The translations under genes were made by a program, and so were the position numbers. Below the pieces are notes generated by a model that was given only the letters and a program-made list of their open reading frames with translations, was not told the DNA's origin and did not search any database. A stretch of 5,075 bases of DNA from Clostridia bacterium (GTDB lineage Bacteria > Bacillota > Clostridia > HGM11514). The DNA lies in assembly GCA_900757255.1 (NCBI GenBank), contig CAAENE010000087.1, positions 1 through 5,075 on the forward strand, in the 5' to 3' direction. Below, piece after piece: positions 1 through 4,974 of the stretch. Each line of letters begins with the position of its first letter. The stretch's first letter is position 1.

Positions 1-212
1 CGGTTGGTGTGAGCCGGTAACCGAACTGAGAATAACTCACTCCTGAGCGGCAGTCCGGAACAGGCTGGAATGGTATTTTCGGCAAACAGTATGGACTGAC
101 GGTTGCAACCGTTATCTGGGCGGCTTATGCTGACTGAGGCAGAAAGGTATTTTCTGCGAAATTGGGTGGTACCACGAAATTTTCGTCCCTTGTTTACAGG
201 GGACGTTTTTTG
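1..212 (+). promoter_or_regulatory. T-box riboswitch leader, 5' end cut off by the window
   Basis: A T-box leader senses uncharged tRNA and lets transcription continue into the downstream gene. The 5' strand of stem I lies outside the window. Visible parts: a stem I distal hairpin (1-5 with 19-23) containing a GNUG motif at 6-9; the 3' side of stem I with a specifier region at about 30-40 followed by ACTCCTGAG; a hairpin at 99-112 (ACGGTT/AACCGT); and a stem III-like hairpin at 139-157 (GCAGAAA/TTTCTGC). The antiterminator is textbook: GGG (164-166), bulge UGGUACC (167-173), ACG (174-176), a 7-nt loop, then CGT CCC (184-189). The same CGTCCC forms the 5' arm of the terminator, so the two folds exclude each other. 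The best specifier candidate is CUC (36-38), a Leu codon followed by A. AAC or ACU are alternatives that cannot be excluded without the missing strand. The first gene downstream is an acyl-CoA ligase, not a tRNA synthetase. Confidence 0.95.
184..211 (+). terminator. T-box regulatory terminator
   Basis: CGTCCC (184-189) pairs with GGGACG (200-205) around a loop of about 10 nt, followed directly by six T (206-211). The 5' arm is shared with the antiterminator helix, as expected for a transcriptional T-box. With charged tRNA this stem should form and stop transcription before the ligase gene. Confidence 0.93.
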
Positions 213-487
213 TTGCTGAGAATACCGTTTCCTATATGTCAGTTTTTGAACGATAGGCGGGGAATCACAGGAAGCAATTTACGGCGTAACACGATTTCCG
301 CGTGCCTTTCAGGAGAAATATTTGACTGGCCTTGCCACAGGAAGGGTTCTGTTAATACCAGGCTTTTTACAAAGGACAAATAAGAGCGGGTGAAAAGTTG
401 ATCTGAATTCGTTTCAGCGTCGGGCAGAAGCCATAGAAAGTCTTTTGCAAGCTTTTCTTCAGAAAAGCGAAGGAAGGAGTTGGAGAT
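213..487 (+). other. Gene-free leader between the T-box terminator and the acyl-CoA ligase
   Basis: This 275-nt stretch has no convincing coding sequence and no good sigma-A promoter. TTGACT at 322 and TTGCCA at 332 have no properly spaced -10 box. It contains a possible imperfect stem between about 258-265 and 293-299 (GGGAATC with GATTTCC) and a strong hairpin at 451-468. It ends in AAGGAG (474-479), 8 nt before the ATG. The ligase message therefore probably comes by readthrough of the T-box and carries an unusually long 5' region. No second T-box motif or terminator was found here. Confidence 0.6.
451..468 (+). promoter_or_regulatory. Hairpin just upstream of the ligase ribosome binding site
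   Basis: GCTTTTCT (451-458) and AGAAAAGC (461-468) are perfectly complementary, giving 6-8 bp with a very short loop. The hairpin sits 5 nt before the AAGGAG ribosome binding site. It lacks a T-tract, so it is not a terminator. It could stabilise the mRNA end or affect translation initiation; no function is proven. Confidence 0.5.
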
Positions 488-2155
488 ATGAACGATTTTA
501 AACCAAGATTTAATCAGACTTTGGGTGATTTTCTGGATGAGATATCTGCAAAATATCCGGATAACGACGGATTGATTTATCCCCAGAGGAATTTGCGTTA
601 TTCGTATCAGCAGTTTAATGAGGTGTGCAGGCAGGCTGCAAAAGGATTTTTGAAGATGGGGATTCGTCCGGGCGACCATATTGCAATTTGGGCGACGAAT
701 TATCCGGAATGGGTTATCACAATGTTCGCCGCGGCTAAAATGGGCGCTGTGCTGGTAACCGTGAACACCAATTATAAAATATTTGAGGCTGAATATCTGC
801 TGAAACAGTCGGATACCATGACACTTGTCATGATAAATGGCTTGAAGGATACGAATTATGTCGAAATTATCAACGAATTGTGTCCGGAACTGAAAAACAG
901 CAAGCCGGGCGAAATGAAGTGCGAGCGGCTGCCATACCTGAAAAACGTCATATATCTGGATGATGATACGCCGGAGGGCATGTTCCATTGGAACGATGTG
1001 ATTGAAATGGGAAAACAGGTGCCGGACGAAGAACTGGATAAAATCCAGAGAAGCATCAAAAAAGACGATGTTGTCAACATGCAGTATACCTCCGGCACAA
1101 CAGGCTTCCCCAAAGGCGTTATGCTGACCCACCACAATATTTTGAATAATGGCTATTACATAGGGGAATGCATGAAATTTACCCATAAAGACAGGCTGTG
1201 TATCAATGTGCCGTTCTTCCATTGCTTTGGTTGTGTTCTCGCTGTTATGGCATGTGTGACCCACGGAACGACGATGGTTCCGGTCGACGTTTACAGCCCA
1301 ACCAAGGTGCTGCGGACGATTCAGGAGGAAAAATGTACTGCTGTCCATGGCGTTCCGACCATGTATATCTTCATGCTGGAGCATCCGGATTTTAAAAAAT
1401 ATGATTTGTCTTCTCTGCGTACCGGTATTATGGCAGGTTCTCCCTGTCCGATCAAGGTCATGCGTCAGGTCATTGATGAGATGGGAATGAAGGAGATTAC
1501 GATTTCCTACGGACAGACTGAGGCATCTCCGGTTGTTACAATGACGACGACCGACGATTCGATTGAGAAGCGGGTATCCACCGTCGGCAAAAAAATGCCT
1601 GGTGCGGAGGTGAAAATCACCGACCCGGAAACCGGTGAAACGCTGCCGCAGGGTCAAAAGGGAGAATTCTGCTGCCGCGGCTATTTTGTCATGAAGGGCT
1701 ATTACAAAATGGAGGAAGCTACAAAAGCAGTCATCGACGAGGACGGCTGGCTGCATACCGGCGACCTTGCGATCGAGGATGAGGACGGGTATTATATCAT
1801 TGACGGCAGAATCAAGGATATGATCATCCGCGGCGGTGAAAATATATACCCGCGTGAAATCGAAGAGCTCTATTACACAAATCCGAAAATCAAGGACGTA
1901 CAGGTAGTCGGTGTTCCCAGCGAGGAATTCGGAGAAGAGGTCATGGCGTTTATCGTCCTGAAGGAAGACGAGACGATGGATGAGGAAGAGGCTAAAAATT
2001 TTGTCCGTCAAAATATGGCGCGTCATAAGGTGCCGAGCTATGTCGCCTTTATCGACCAGCTCCCTATGACAGCCAGCGGGAAAATTCAGAAATTTAAGCT
2101 GCGTGATATGGCGTTGGATATTTTGGGATTGCACAGCCCAAATGAAAATGCATAA
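488..2155 (+). CDS. AMP-forming acyl-CoA ligase (fatty or short/branched-chain acyl-CoA synthetase)
   Basis: A 555-residue member of the ANL adenylating superfamily, cytosolic. It forms an acyl-AMP from a carboxylic acid and ATP, then transfers the acyl group to CoA. Motifs in order: the P-loop-like TSGTTGFPKG at 201-210; the FFHCFG region at 243-248; SYGQTE at 340-345, which contacts AMP; GWLHTGD at 420-426, whose aspartate binds the ribose; the hinge region DGRIKDMIIRGGENIYPREIE at about 439-459; and the C-terminal PMTASGKIQK at 526-535, with K532 as the expected adenylation lysine. All core motifs are intact and the length is normal for FadD-like ligases. The start is supported by AAGGAG at 474-479, 8 nt before the ATG. 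It is monocistronic, with a T-box upstream and a strong terminator 40 nt after the stop. The acid substrate cannot be read from sequence: medium-chain, branched-chain and aryl acids are all possible. Confidence 0.94.
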   Translation: MNDFKPRFNQTLGDFLDEISAKYPDNDGLIYPQRNLRYSYQQFNEVCRQAAKGFLKMGIRPGDHIAIWATNYPEWVITMFAAAKMGAVLVTVNTNYKIFEAEYLLKQSDTMTLVMINGLKDTNYVEIINELCPELKNSKPGEMKCERLPYLKNVIYLDDDTPEGMFHWNDVIEMGKQVPDEELDKIQRSIKKDDVVNMQYTSGTTGFPKGVMLTHHNILNNGYYIGECMKFTHKDRLCINVPFFHCFGCVLAVMACVTHGTTMVPVDVYSPTKVLRTIQEEKCTAVHGVPTMYIFMLEHPDFKKYDLSSLRTGIMAGSPCPIKVMRQVIDEMGMKEITISYGQTEASPVVTMTTTDDSIEKRVSTVGKKMPGAEVKITDPETGETLPQGQKGEFCCRGYFVMKGYYKMEEATKAVIDEDGWLHTGDLAIEDEDGYYIIDGRIKDMIIRGGENIYPREIEELYYTNPKIKDVQVVGVPSEEFGEEVMAFIVLKEDETMDEEEAKNFVRQNMARHKVPSYVAFIDQLPMTASGKIQKFKLRDMALDILGLHSPNENA

Positions 2156-2194
2156 TAGCCAATTTGTATAAGGAACTTAACCAAATAGAACTTG

Positions 2195-2237
2195 AAAAGA
2201 TTTGCCTTTCTTCGTATAATAAAGGCAAATCTTTTTT
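2195..2237 (+). terminator. Intrinsic terminator of the acyl-CoA ligase gene
   Basis: Bases 2195-2209 pair perfectly with 2221-2235 (core GATTTGCCTTT/AAAGGCAAATC) around an 11-nt loop, followed by a run of six T (2232-2237) that overlaps the base of the stem. The A-run at the foot makes it potentially bidirectional, but no convergent gene is present. It separates the ligase from the nucleoside hydrolase. Confidence 0.92.
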
Positions 2238-2250
2238 ATGAGTGAGTAAA

Positions 2251-2282
2251 GATGCCGTAATATATGTATTGGGGACGGCGTC
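2251..2282 (+). promoter_or_regulatory. Possible hairpin in the nucleoside hydrolase 5' region
   Basis: GATGCCGT (2251-2258) can pair with ACGGCGTC (2275-2282), with one G-U pair and a 16-nt AT-rich loop. It lies 13 nt before the GGAGG ribosome binding site. TAATAT at 2258-2263, inside it, is a weak -10 candidate without a good -35. No clear promoter for the hydrolase gene could be identified. Confidence 0.3.
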
Positions 2283-2307
2283 TAAATCGAAACTTGGAGG
2301 AATGAGT

Positions 2308-3195
2308 ATGCAGAAGATTATTATTGATACGGATATCGGGGACGATATCGACGACGCGCTTGCAATCACCTTTGCGCTGAACTCGCCTGAGATTGATGTT
2401 GTTGGTATCACGACAGTTTACCGGGATACGGTAAAGAGGGCAAAGATTGCAAAGAAGCTGTTAAAATTAGCCGGAAGGGAAGATATCCCGGTCCGTTATG
2501 GGATCGGCCAGCCGATTAAGGCGGAGCCGTTTGGAGATAGTACTCCCTGTCAGTATTCGGAGGATGTGAAGGATATTCCGGTAGAGGGCGGTGCGCTTGA
2601 CTTTCTGGAAAAGATGATTATGGAAAATCCAGGGGAAATTACGATTGTTGCAATCGGCGCGCTTACCAATATTGGTTTGCTGTTCCGGACCAAACCGCAT
2701 GTGATTGAAAAATTAAAGGAATTAGTCATCATGGGCGGCTGTTTCTTTGAAAATCAAAATGAATGGAATATCAGATGCGATCCTGACGCTGCCAAAATCT
2801 GTTTTGAATCAGGCGTTAAGCTGACAGCTGTTGGATTGGATGTTACCATGAAGTGCTATTTACCCAAAGATAAGATTGAAGTAATACATAATACCGATAA
2901 ACCGGTTGCTCAGTATTTATCCAAGCTGATTAAACTGTGGAACGGCCGTGTTATGGTGCTTCATGACCCGCTGGCGGTTGCGGCTGTATTTAAACCGGAT
3001 CTGCTTGAAATTGAGAATCACGATATTTCAGTTGAGACAGAAGGACAGTTTACCAAAGGCTTTACACTGAACAATTCATACCATCTAAGCCTGTTTAATC
3101 CAGATACCCCGGTTGATTCTAACGTGTACGTTTGCCGGTCGGTAAAAAACGAAGAATTTGAAAATCTGTTCTTTGAACGGATCATACAAAAATAA
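2308..3195 (+). CDS. Nucleoside hydrolase (IUNH superfamily)
   Basis: A 295-residue cytosolic enzyme predicted to hydrolyse the N-glycosidic bond of ribonucleosides, releasing base and ribose for salvage. The N-terminal calcium and ribose-binding signature DTDIGDDIDDALAI spans 7-20. It is the two-residue-longer variant of the classical DTDPGxDDA motif, with D7, D9, D15 and D16 as the likely metal and catalytic aspartates. Other family motifs: AIGALTNIG at 116-123, IMGGCFF at 141-147, EWNIRCDPDAA at 152-162, LDVT at 177-180, and LHDPLAVA at 218-225 with H219 and D220 near the active site. Length is typical (about 300-320). The start chosen is ATG 2308, 7 nt after GGAGG (2296-2300). ATG 2302 is too close to that site, and a GTG at 2242 lies before it. 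The gene stands alone between two terminators with no transporter beside it. Purine versus pyrimidine preference cannot be assigned. Confidence 0.93.
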   Translation: MQKIIIDTDIGDDIDDALAITFALNSPEIDVVGITTVYRDTVKRAKIAKKLLKLAGREDIPVRYGIGQPIKAEPFGDSTPCQYSEDVKDIPVEGGALDFLEKMIMENPGEITIVAIGALTNIGLLFRTKPHVIEKLKELVIMGGCFFENQNEWNIRCDPDAAKICFESGVKLTAVGLDVTMKCYLPKDKIEVIHNTDKPVAQYLSKLIKLWNGRVMVLHDPLAVAAVFKPDLLEIENHDISVETEGQFTKGFTLNNSYHLSLFNPDTPVDSNVYVCRSVKNEEFENLFFERIIQK

Positions 3196-3203
3196 GAAAT
3201 TTT

Positions 3204-3241
3204 CAGCCCCTTGTTTCAAGTGACAGGGGGCTGCTTCTTTT
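3204..3241 (+). terminator. Intrinsic terminator of the nucleoside hydrolase gene
   Basis: CAGCCCC (3204-3210) pairs with GGGGCTG (3227-3233), and the stem can extend inward by a few pairs. It is followed by a T-rich tail, CTTCTTTT (3234-3241). It begins 9 nt after the stop codon. Confidence 0.88.
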
Positions 3242-3246
3242 AAATC

Positions 3247-3312
3247 GGAGCAACGCGCAGCGAAGCTTGCAAGGAGCAGAGCTTGCGGCAGATTGCAACC
3301 TGCGTTAGCTCC
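3247..3312. repeat. Structured intergenic element with a long imperfect inverted repeat
   Basis: GGAGC (3247-3251) plus AACGC (3252-3256) pair with GCGTT (3302-3306) plus GCTCC (3308-3312). This gives a 10-bp stem with one bulged A, enclosing about 45 nt. The enclosed part holds two copies of AGCTTGC (3264-3270 and 3280-3286) and two TTGCAA palindromes. The base composition is richer in G and C than the flanks. No open reading frame with a ribosome binding site is present. It could be a dispersed palindromic repeat, a small structured RNA, or the end of a decayed element. Confidence 0.5.
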
Positions 3313-3319
3313 TCAGTGG

Positions 3320-3348
3320 TTCAGCGGGGGATTATGACCCCCGCTGAA
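3320..3348. repeat. Perfect 11-bp inverted repeat
   Basis: TTCAGCGGGGG (3320-3330) and CCCCCGCTGAA (3338-3348) are exact inverted repeats around a 7-nt loop. No T-tract follows, so it is unlikely to be an ordinary terminator. A third matching stretch, TCCCCGC at 3361-3367, could pair instead with the first arm (GCGGGG), giving a competing fold. A further short GCCT/AGGC hairpin lies at 3366-3380. Confidence 0.75.
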
Positions 3349-3423
3349 AGTCTGAAATGGTCCCCGCCTTCTCGCGAGGCTATAGGTTATATGTATAGAA
3401 TACGTTTTTTACCAAAAATTAAA

Positions 3424-3452
3424 TTGACATCTTCTTTTTCGTCTATTATAAT
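3424..3452 (+). promoter_or_regulatory. Perfect-consensus sigma-A promoter of the zinc-ribbon gene
   Basis: TTGACA (3424-3429) and TATAAT (3447-3452) are separated by exactly 17 bp in an AT-rich context. Transcription should start near 3459-3460, giving a leader of about 62 nt. That leader contains a small hairpin, AAGAGG (3472-3477) with CCTCTT (3485-3490). The perfect match suggests a strong, housekeeping-type promoter. Confidence 0.9.
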
Positions 3453-3521
3453 AAAAACAGCAATATAATAGAAGAGGTGAAAAGCCTCTTGAGGACGGAA
3501 AAATAAAAGGAGGGTTAATTT

Positions 3522-4088
3522 ATGAAATGTCCAAAGTGCGGAAATGAAGCGGCGGATAATTTGAAATTCTGCGATCAATGCGGCGCTGCTTTGACCGAAG
3601 AAGAAACTTCTGCTGAGGCATCTGAAGTGGAAACAGCTGCTGAACAGCCGTCAGAACCGGTACGTGAACCGGAAACTGAATCAGTGACCGAAGCTGCACC
3701 GGAACCTGAGGCAGAAAATCCGGAGCAGACGGATGAACAGAGCGGCGAACCTGTATTTGAAGCCGATCCGAAAACGGAGAAAGCCGCTGAACCAATCCAG
3801 CCCGCGGTACAGCCGGATGCGGTTGTAGAACAGCCGGTTGAACTCAAAATCAACACGATGGGGCTTGTTGGGTTTATTGTGGGGATCGTGGCAATGTTTT
3901 TTGGTTTCTGGGGTCTAACTGGTATTGTAGCTATTATATTCAGTGCAATTGGTATGCATAATTTCAATCCCGAAACCGAAAAAGGAAAGGGTTTTGCAAT
4001 TGCTGGTTTAGTATTAGGGATTGTAGGTGTTGTTTGGGCTATTTTTACCATATTTTTAGCTGGTGCTTACATTTCTACTCTATTATAA
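3522..4088 (+). CDS. Zinc-ribbon membrane protein with acidic linker and DUF4190-like domain
   Basis: A 188-residue protein of unknown function in three parts. Residues 1-21 form a short zinc ribbon, MKCPKCGN then FCDQCGA, with C3, C6, C17 and C20 as the metal ligands. Residues 25-107 are a low-complexity linker rich in Glu, Pro and Ala, probably disordered and strongly acidic. Residues 112-186 are hydrophobic, with glycine-rich membrane segments at about 114-142 and 157-184 joined by a polar loop (FNPETEKGKG). This resembles DUF4190 domains. It is likely anchored in the cytoplasmic membrane with the zinc ribbon inside; there is no signal peptide. The start is supported by AAGGAGG (3507-3513), 8 nt before the ATG. 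It has its own perfect promoter and is followed 16 nt later by the palindrome ahead of rplJ. Such proteins are common in Clostridia; no role is established from sequence. Confidence 0.88.
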   Translation: MKCPKCGNEAADNLKFCDQCGAALTEEETSAEASEVETAAEQPSEPVREPETESVTEAAPEPEAENPEQTDEQSGEPVFEADPKTEKAAEPIQPAVQPDAVVEQPVELKINTMGLVGFIVGIVAMFFGFWGLTGIVAIIFSAIGMHNFNPETEKGKGFAIAGLVLGIVGVVWAIFTIFLAGAYISTLL

Positions 4089-4098
4089 TAAAAAATAC

Positions 4099-4127
4099 TT
4101 GACAACGACTGGTATATGTGTTATCAT
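4099..4127 (+). promoter_or_regulatory. Sigma-A promoter of the rplJ-rplL operon
   Basis: TTGACA (4099-4104) and TATCAT (4122-4127), a 5 of 6 match to the -10 consensus, are separated by 17 bp. The predicted start is near 4134, giving a leader of about 280 nt before rplJ. The promoter begins only 10 nt after the stop of the zinc-ribbon gene. Its spacer, -10 box and start region lie within a perfect inverted repeat (4105-4138). Confidence 0.85.
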
Positions 4128-4138
4128 ATACCAGTCGT
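4105..4138. repeat. Perfect 14-bp inverted repeat overlapping the rplJ promoter
   Basis: ACGACTGGTATATG (4105-4118) and CATATACCAGTCGT (4125-4138) are exact inverted repeats with a 6-nt spacer. The dyad covers the promoter spacer, the -10 box and the predicted start. It could be an operator for a dimeric regulator. It could also be the terminator of the zinc-ribbon gene, although the tail CTAATTTT is a poor T-tract. Both uses may coexist. Confidence 0.85.
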
Positions 4139-4141
4139 CTA

Positions 4142-4292
4142 ATTTTATACTTCCGCAGACAGCAGGAGCCGCAAGGCATAAACGGATTTCGTCCTGCCGA
4201 GGAGAATCAACCAAATGATGAATTTAATTGGGATTCTTTGTCTGTGGACAGAGAATCCTTTTTGTTTTATAGAATGGCCGGAAGTATAAAAT
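4142..4292 (+). promoter_or_regulatory. Ribosomal protein L10 leader with attenuator
   Basis: This matches the Firmicutes L10 leader, the mRNA site bound by L10 (with L7/L12) for autoregulation. The core stem GCAGGA (4162-4167) pairs with TCCTGC (4192-4197) and encloses a GCC-GCAA-GGC tetraloop hairpin (4168-4177). Flanking AGACAGC and GCCGAGGAG are typical of the family. A perfect 14-bp long-range helix, 4142-4155 with 4279-4292, closes the whole region including the attenuator. AGAATC (4203-4208) plus CCAA (4211-4214) can pair with TTGG (4228-4231) plus GATTCT (4232-4237), with two bulged A. That pairing uses the 5' arm of the terminator, so it would act as an antiterminator. L10 binding upstream is expected to shift the balance to termination; this direction is inferred from known L10 autoregulation. 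Confidence 0.88.
4230..4268 (+). terminator. Attenuator terminator in the L10 leader
   Basis: Bases 4231-4242 pair with 4247-4258 (GGATTCT with AGAATCC, one T-G pair, then TGTC with GACA) around the loop TGTG. The stem is followed by TTTTTGTTTT (4259-4268). It lies 144 nt before the rplJ start and far from any stop codon, which fits regulated premature termination rather than the end of a gene. Confidence 0.9.
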
Positions 4293-4412
4293 GGAAGCTG
4301 CTCAAATGCGATTTGCTGCTGGAGGGAGGACCAACCCAAAGGCTAAAGCTGAGCATTTGCCGCTGGTTTCCGAATTTCTTGCACATATCGTCATTTCAGG
4401 AGGTGAAAATGC
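4293..4412 (+). other. Untranslated stretch between the attenuator and rplJ
   Basis: No supported gene. A small hairpin CAAAT-GCG-ATTTG lies at 4303-4315. Its first arm, CAAATGC (4303-4309), could instead pair with GCATTTG (4353-4359), so two folds are possible. It ends with the rplJ ribosome binding site AGGAGG (4398-4403). Confidence 0.6.
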
Positions 4413-4943
4413 ATGCCTAACGCGAAAGTCCTTGAACAGAAACAAGCGATTGTTGACGAACTGGCGCAGAAGATCGAAAGTGCTGCCGCCGGCGTATTCG
4501 TTGACTACCGCGGACTGACTGTGGAAGAGGATACCAAACTCAGAGCTGCGATGCGTCAGGAGGGTATTGAGTACAAAGTCGTCAAAAATACCCTGACCCG
4601 TTTTGCCGTGAACAAAATCGGAATGACAGGCCTTGATGAAATCCTGAACGGACCGACCTCTCTGGCAATCAGCCAGGATGATCCGGCTGCTCCTGCTCGT
4701 GTTATTTCTAAATTCGCAAAAGAATATGAAGCATTGGAAATTAAATCCGGCTTTGTTGACGGAAAAGTAATCAGCATTTCTGAAATCAAGGATCTGGCGG
4801 ATCTGCCGTCCAGGGAAGTTCTGGTTGCCAAAGCTCTTGGCGGCTTGAATGCACCGATTTCCGGCTTTGCTAATGTACTCAATGCGAACCTGAGAGGGCT
4901 TGTTATTGCTCTCAATGCAATTGCTGAAAAGCAATCTGCTTAA
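4413..4943 (+). CDS. rplJ: Large ribosomal subunit protein uL10 (L10)
   Basis: A 176-residue protein forming the base of the ribosomal stalk. Its N-terminal domain binds 23S rRNA with L11, and its C-terminal helix carries the L7/L12 dimers; it also represses its own operon through the leader. Family signatures: MPNAKVLEQKQ start; VFVDYRGLTVEE at 28-39; YKVVKNTLTRFA at 54-65; GPTSLAI at 80-86; LPSREVLVAKALGGLNAPISGF at about 131-152; and the L12-binding helix LRGLVIALNAIAEKQ at 160-174. Length is normal for bacteria. The start chosen is ATG 4413, 9 nt after AGGAGG (4398-4403). Another ATG at 4409 is out of frame and stops after three codons. It is followed after 31 nt by rplL, the universal order. 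Confidence 0.97.
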   Translation: MPNAKVLEQKQAIVDELAQKIESAAAGVFVDYRGLTVEEDTKLRAAMRQEGIEYKVVKNTLTRFAVNKIGMTGLDEILNGPTSLAISQDDPAAPARVISKFAKEYEALEIKSGFVDGKVISISEIKDLADLPSREVLVAKALGGLNAPISGFANVLNANLRGLVIALNAIAEKQSA

Positions 4944-4974
4944 TTTGATTTTATTTTAACGGAGGTACTTTATA

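Noticed and set aside
322..358. Possible promoter from TTGACT (322) or TTGCCA (332) with TTAATAC (352-358)
   Set aside because: The spacings are about 25 and 15 bp, not 17, so it is not a credible sigma-A promoter.
162..383. A 73-codon + strand frame beginning TTG inside the T-box
   Set aside because: It starts within the antiterminator, runs through the terminator, has no ribosome binding site and encodes nothing recognisable.
239..2134. A 631-codon open frame on the minus strand across the whole acyl-CoA ligase gene
   Set aside because: It is antisense to a gene with every ANL-family motif intact. Its translation is rich in His, Phe, Ile and Arg without recognisable domains, and it arises from the codon pattern of the real gene.
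2242..2307. An upstream GTG start that would add 22 residues to the nucleoside hydrolase
   Set aside because: There is no ribosome binding site before it and it lies immediately after the preceding terminator. ATG 2308 has GGAGG at the right distance and gives the normal family N-terminus.
2094..2411. A minus-strand frame of 105 codons across the ligase terminator
   Set aside because: It overlaps the ends of two well-supported genes and a terminator, and has no family resemblance.
3393..3412. Possible terminator GTAT-AGA-ATAC followed by T6
   Set aside because: A 4-bp AT-rich stem is too weak to call, and there is no gene directly upstream for it to end.
3283..3468. A 61-codon + strand frame in the structured intergenic region
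   Set aside because: It has no ribosome binding site, crosses the hairpins and the consensus promoter, and shows no recognisable protein features.
3575..4051. A 158-codon minus-strand frame opposite the zinc-ribbon gene
   Set aside because: Its Ser/Ala/Gly-rich translation is the complement of the acidic Glu/Pro/Ala linker; it is a low-complexity shadow.
4291..4518. A + strand frame starting ATG 4291 that overlaps rplJ
   Set aside because: There is no Shine-Dalgarno sequence, it lies in the L10 leader and then out of frame with rplJ, and it has no known domain.
4302..4934. A 210-codon minus-strand frame opposite rplJ
   Set aside because: It is antisense to an unmistakable L10 gene and has no domain signal.
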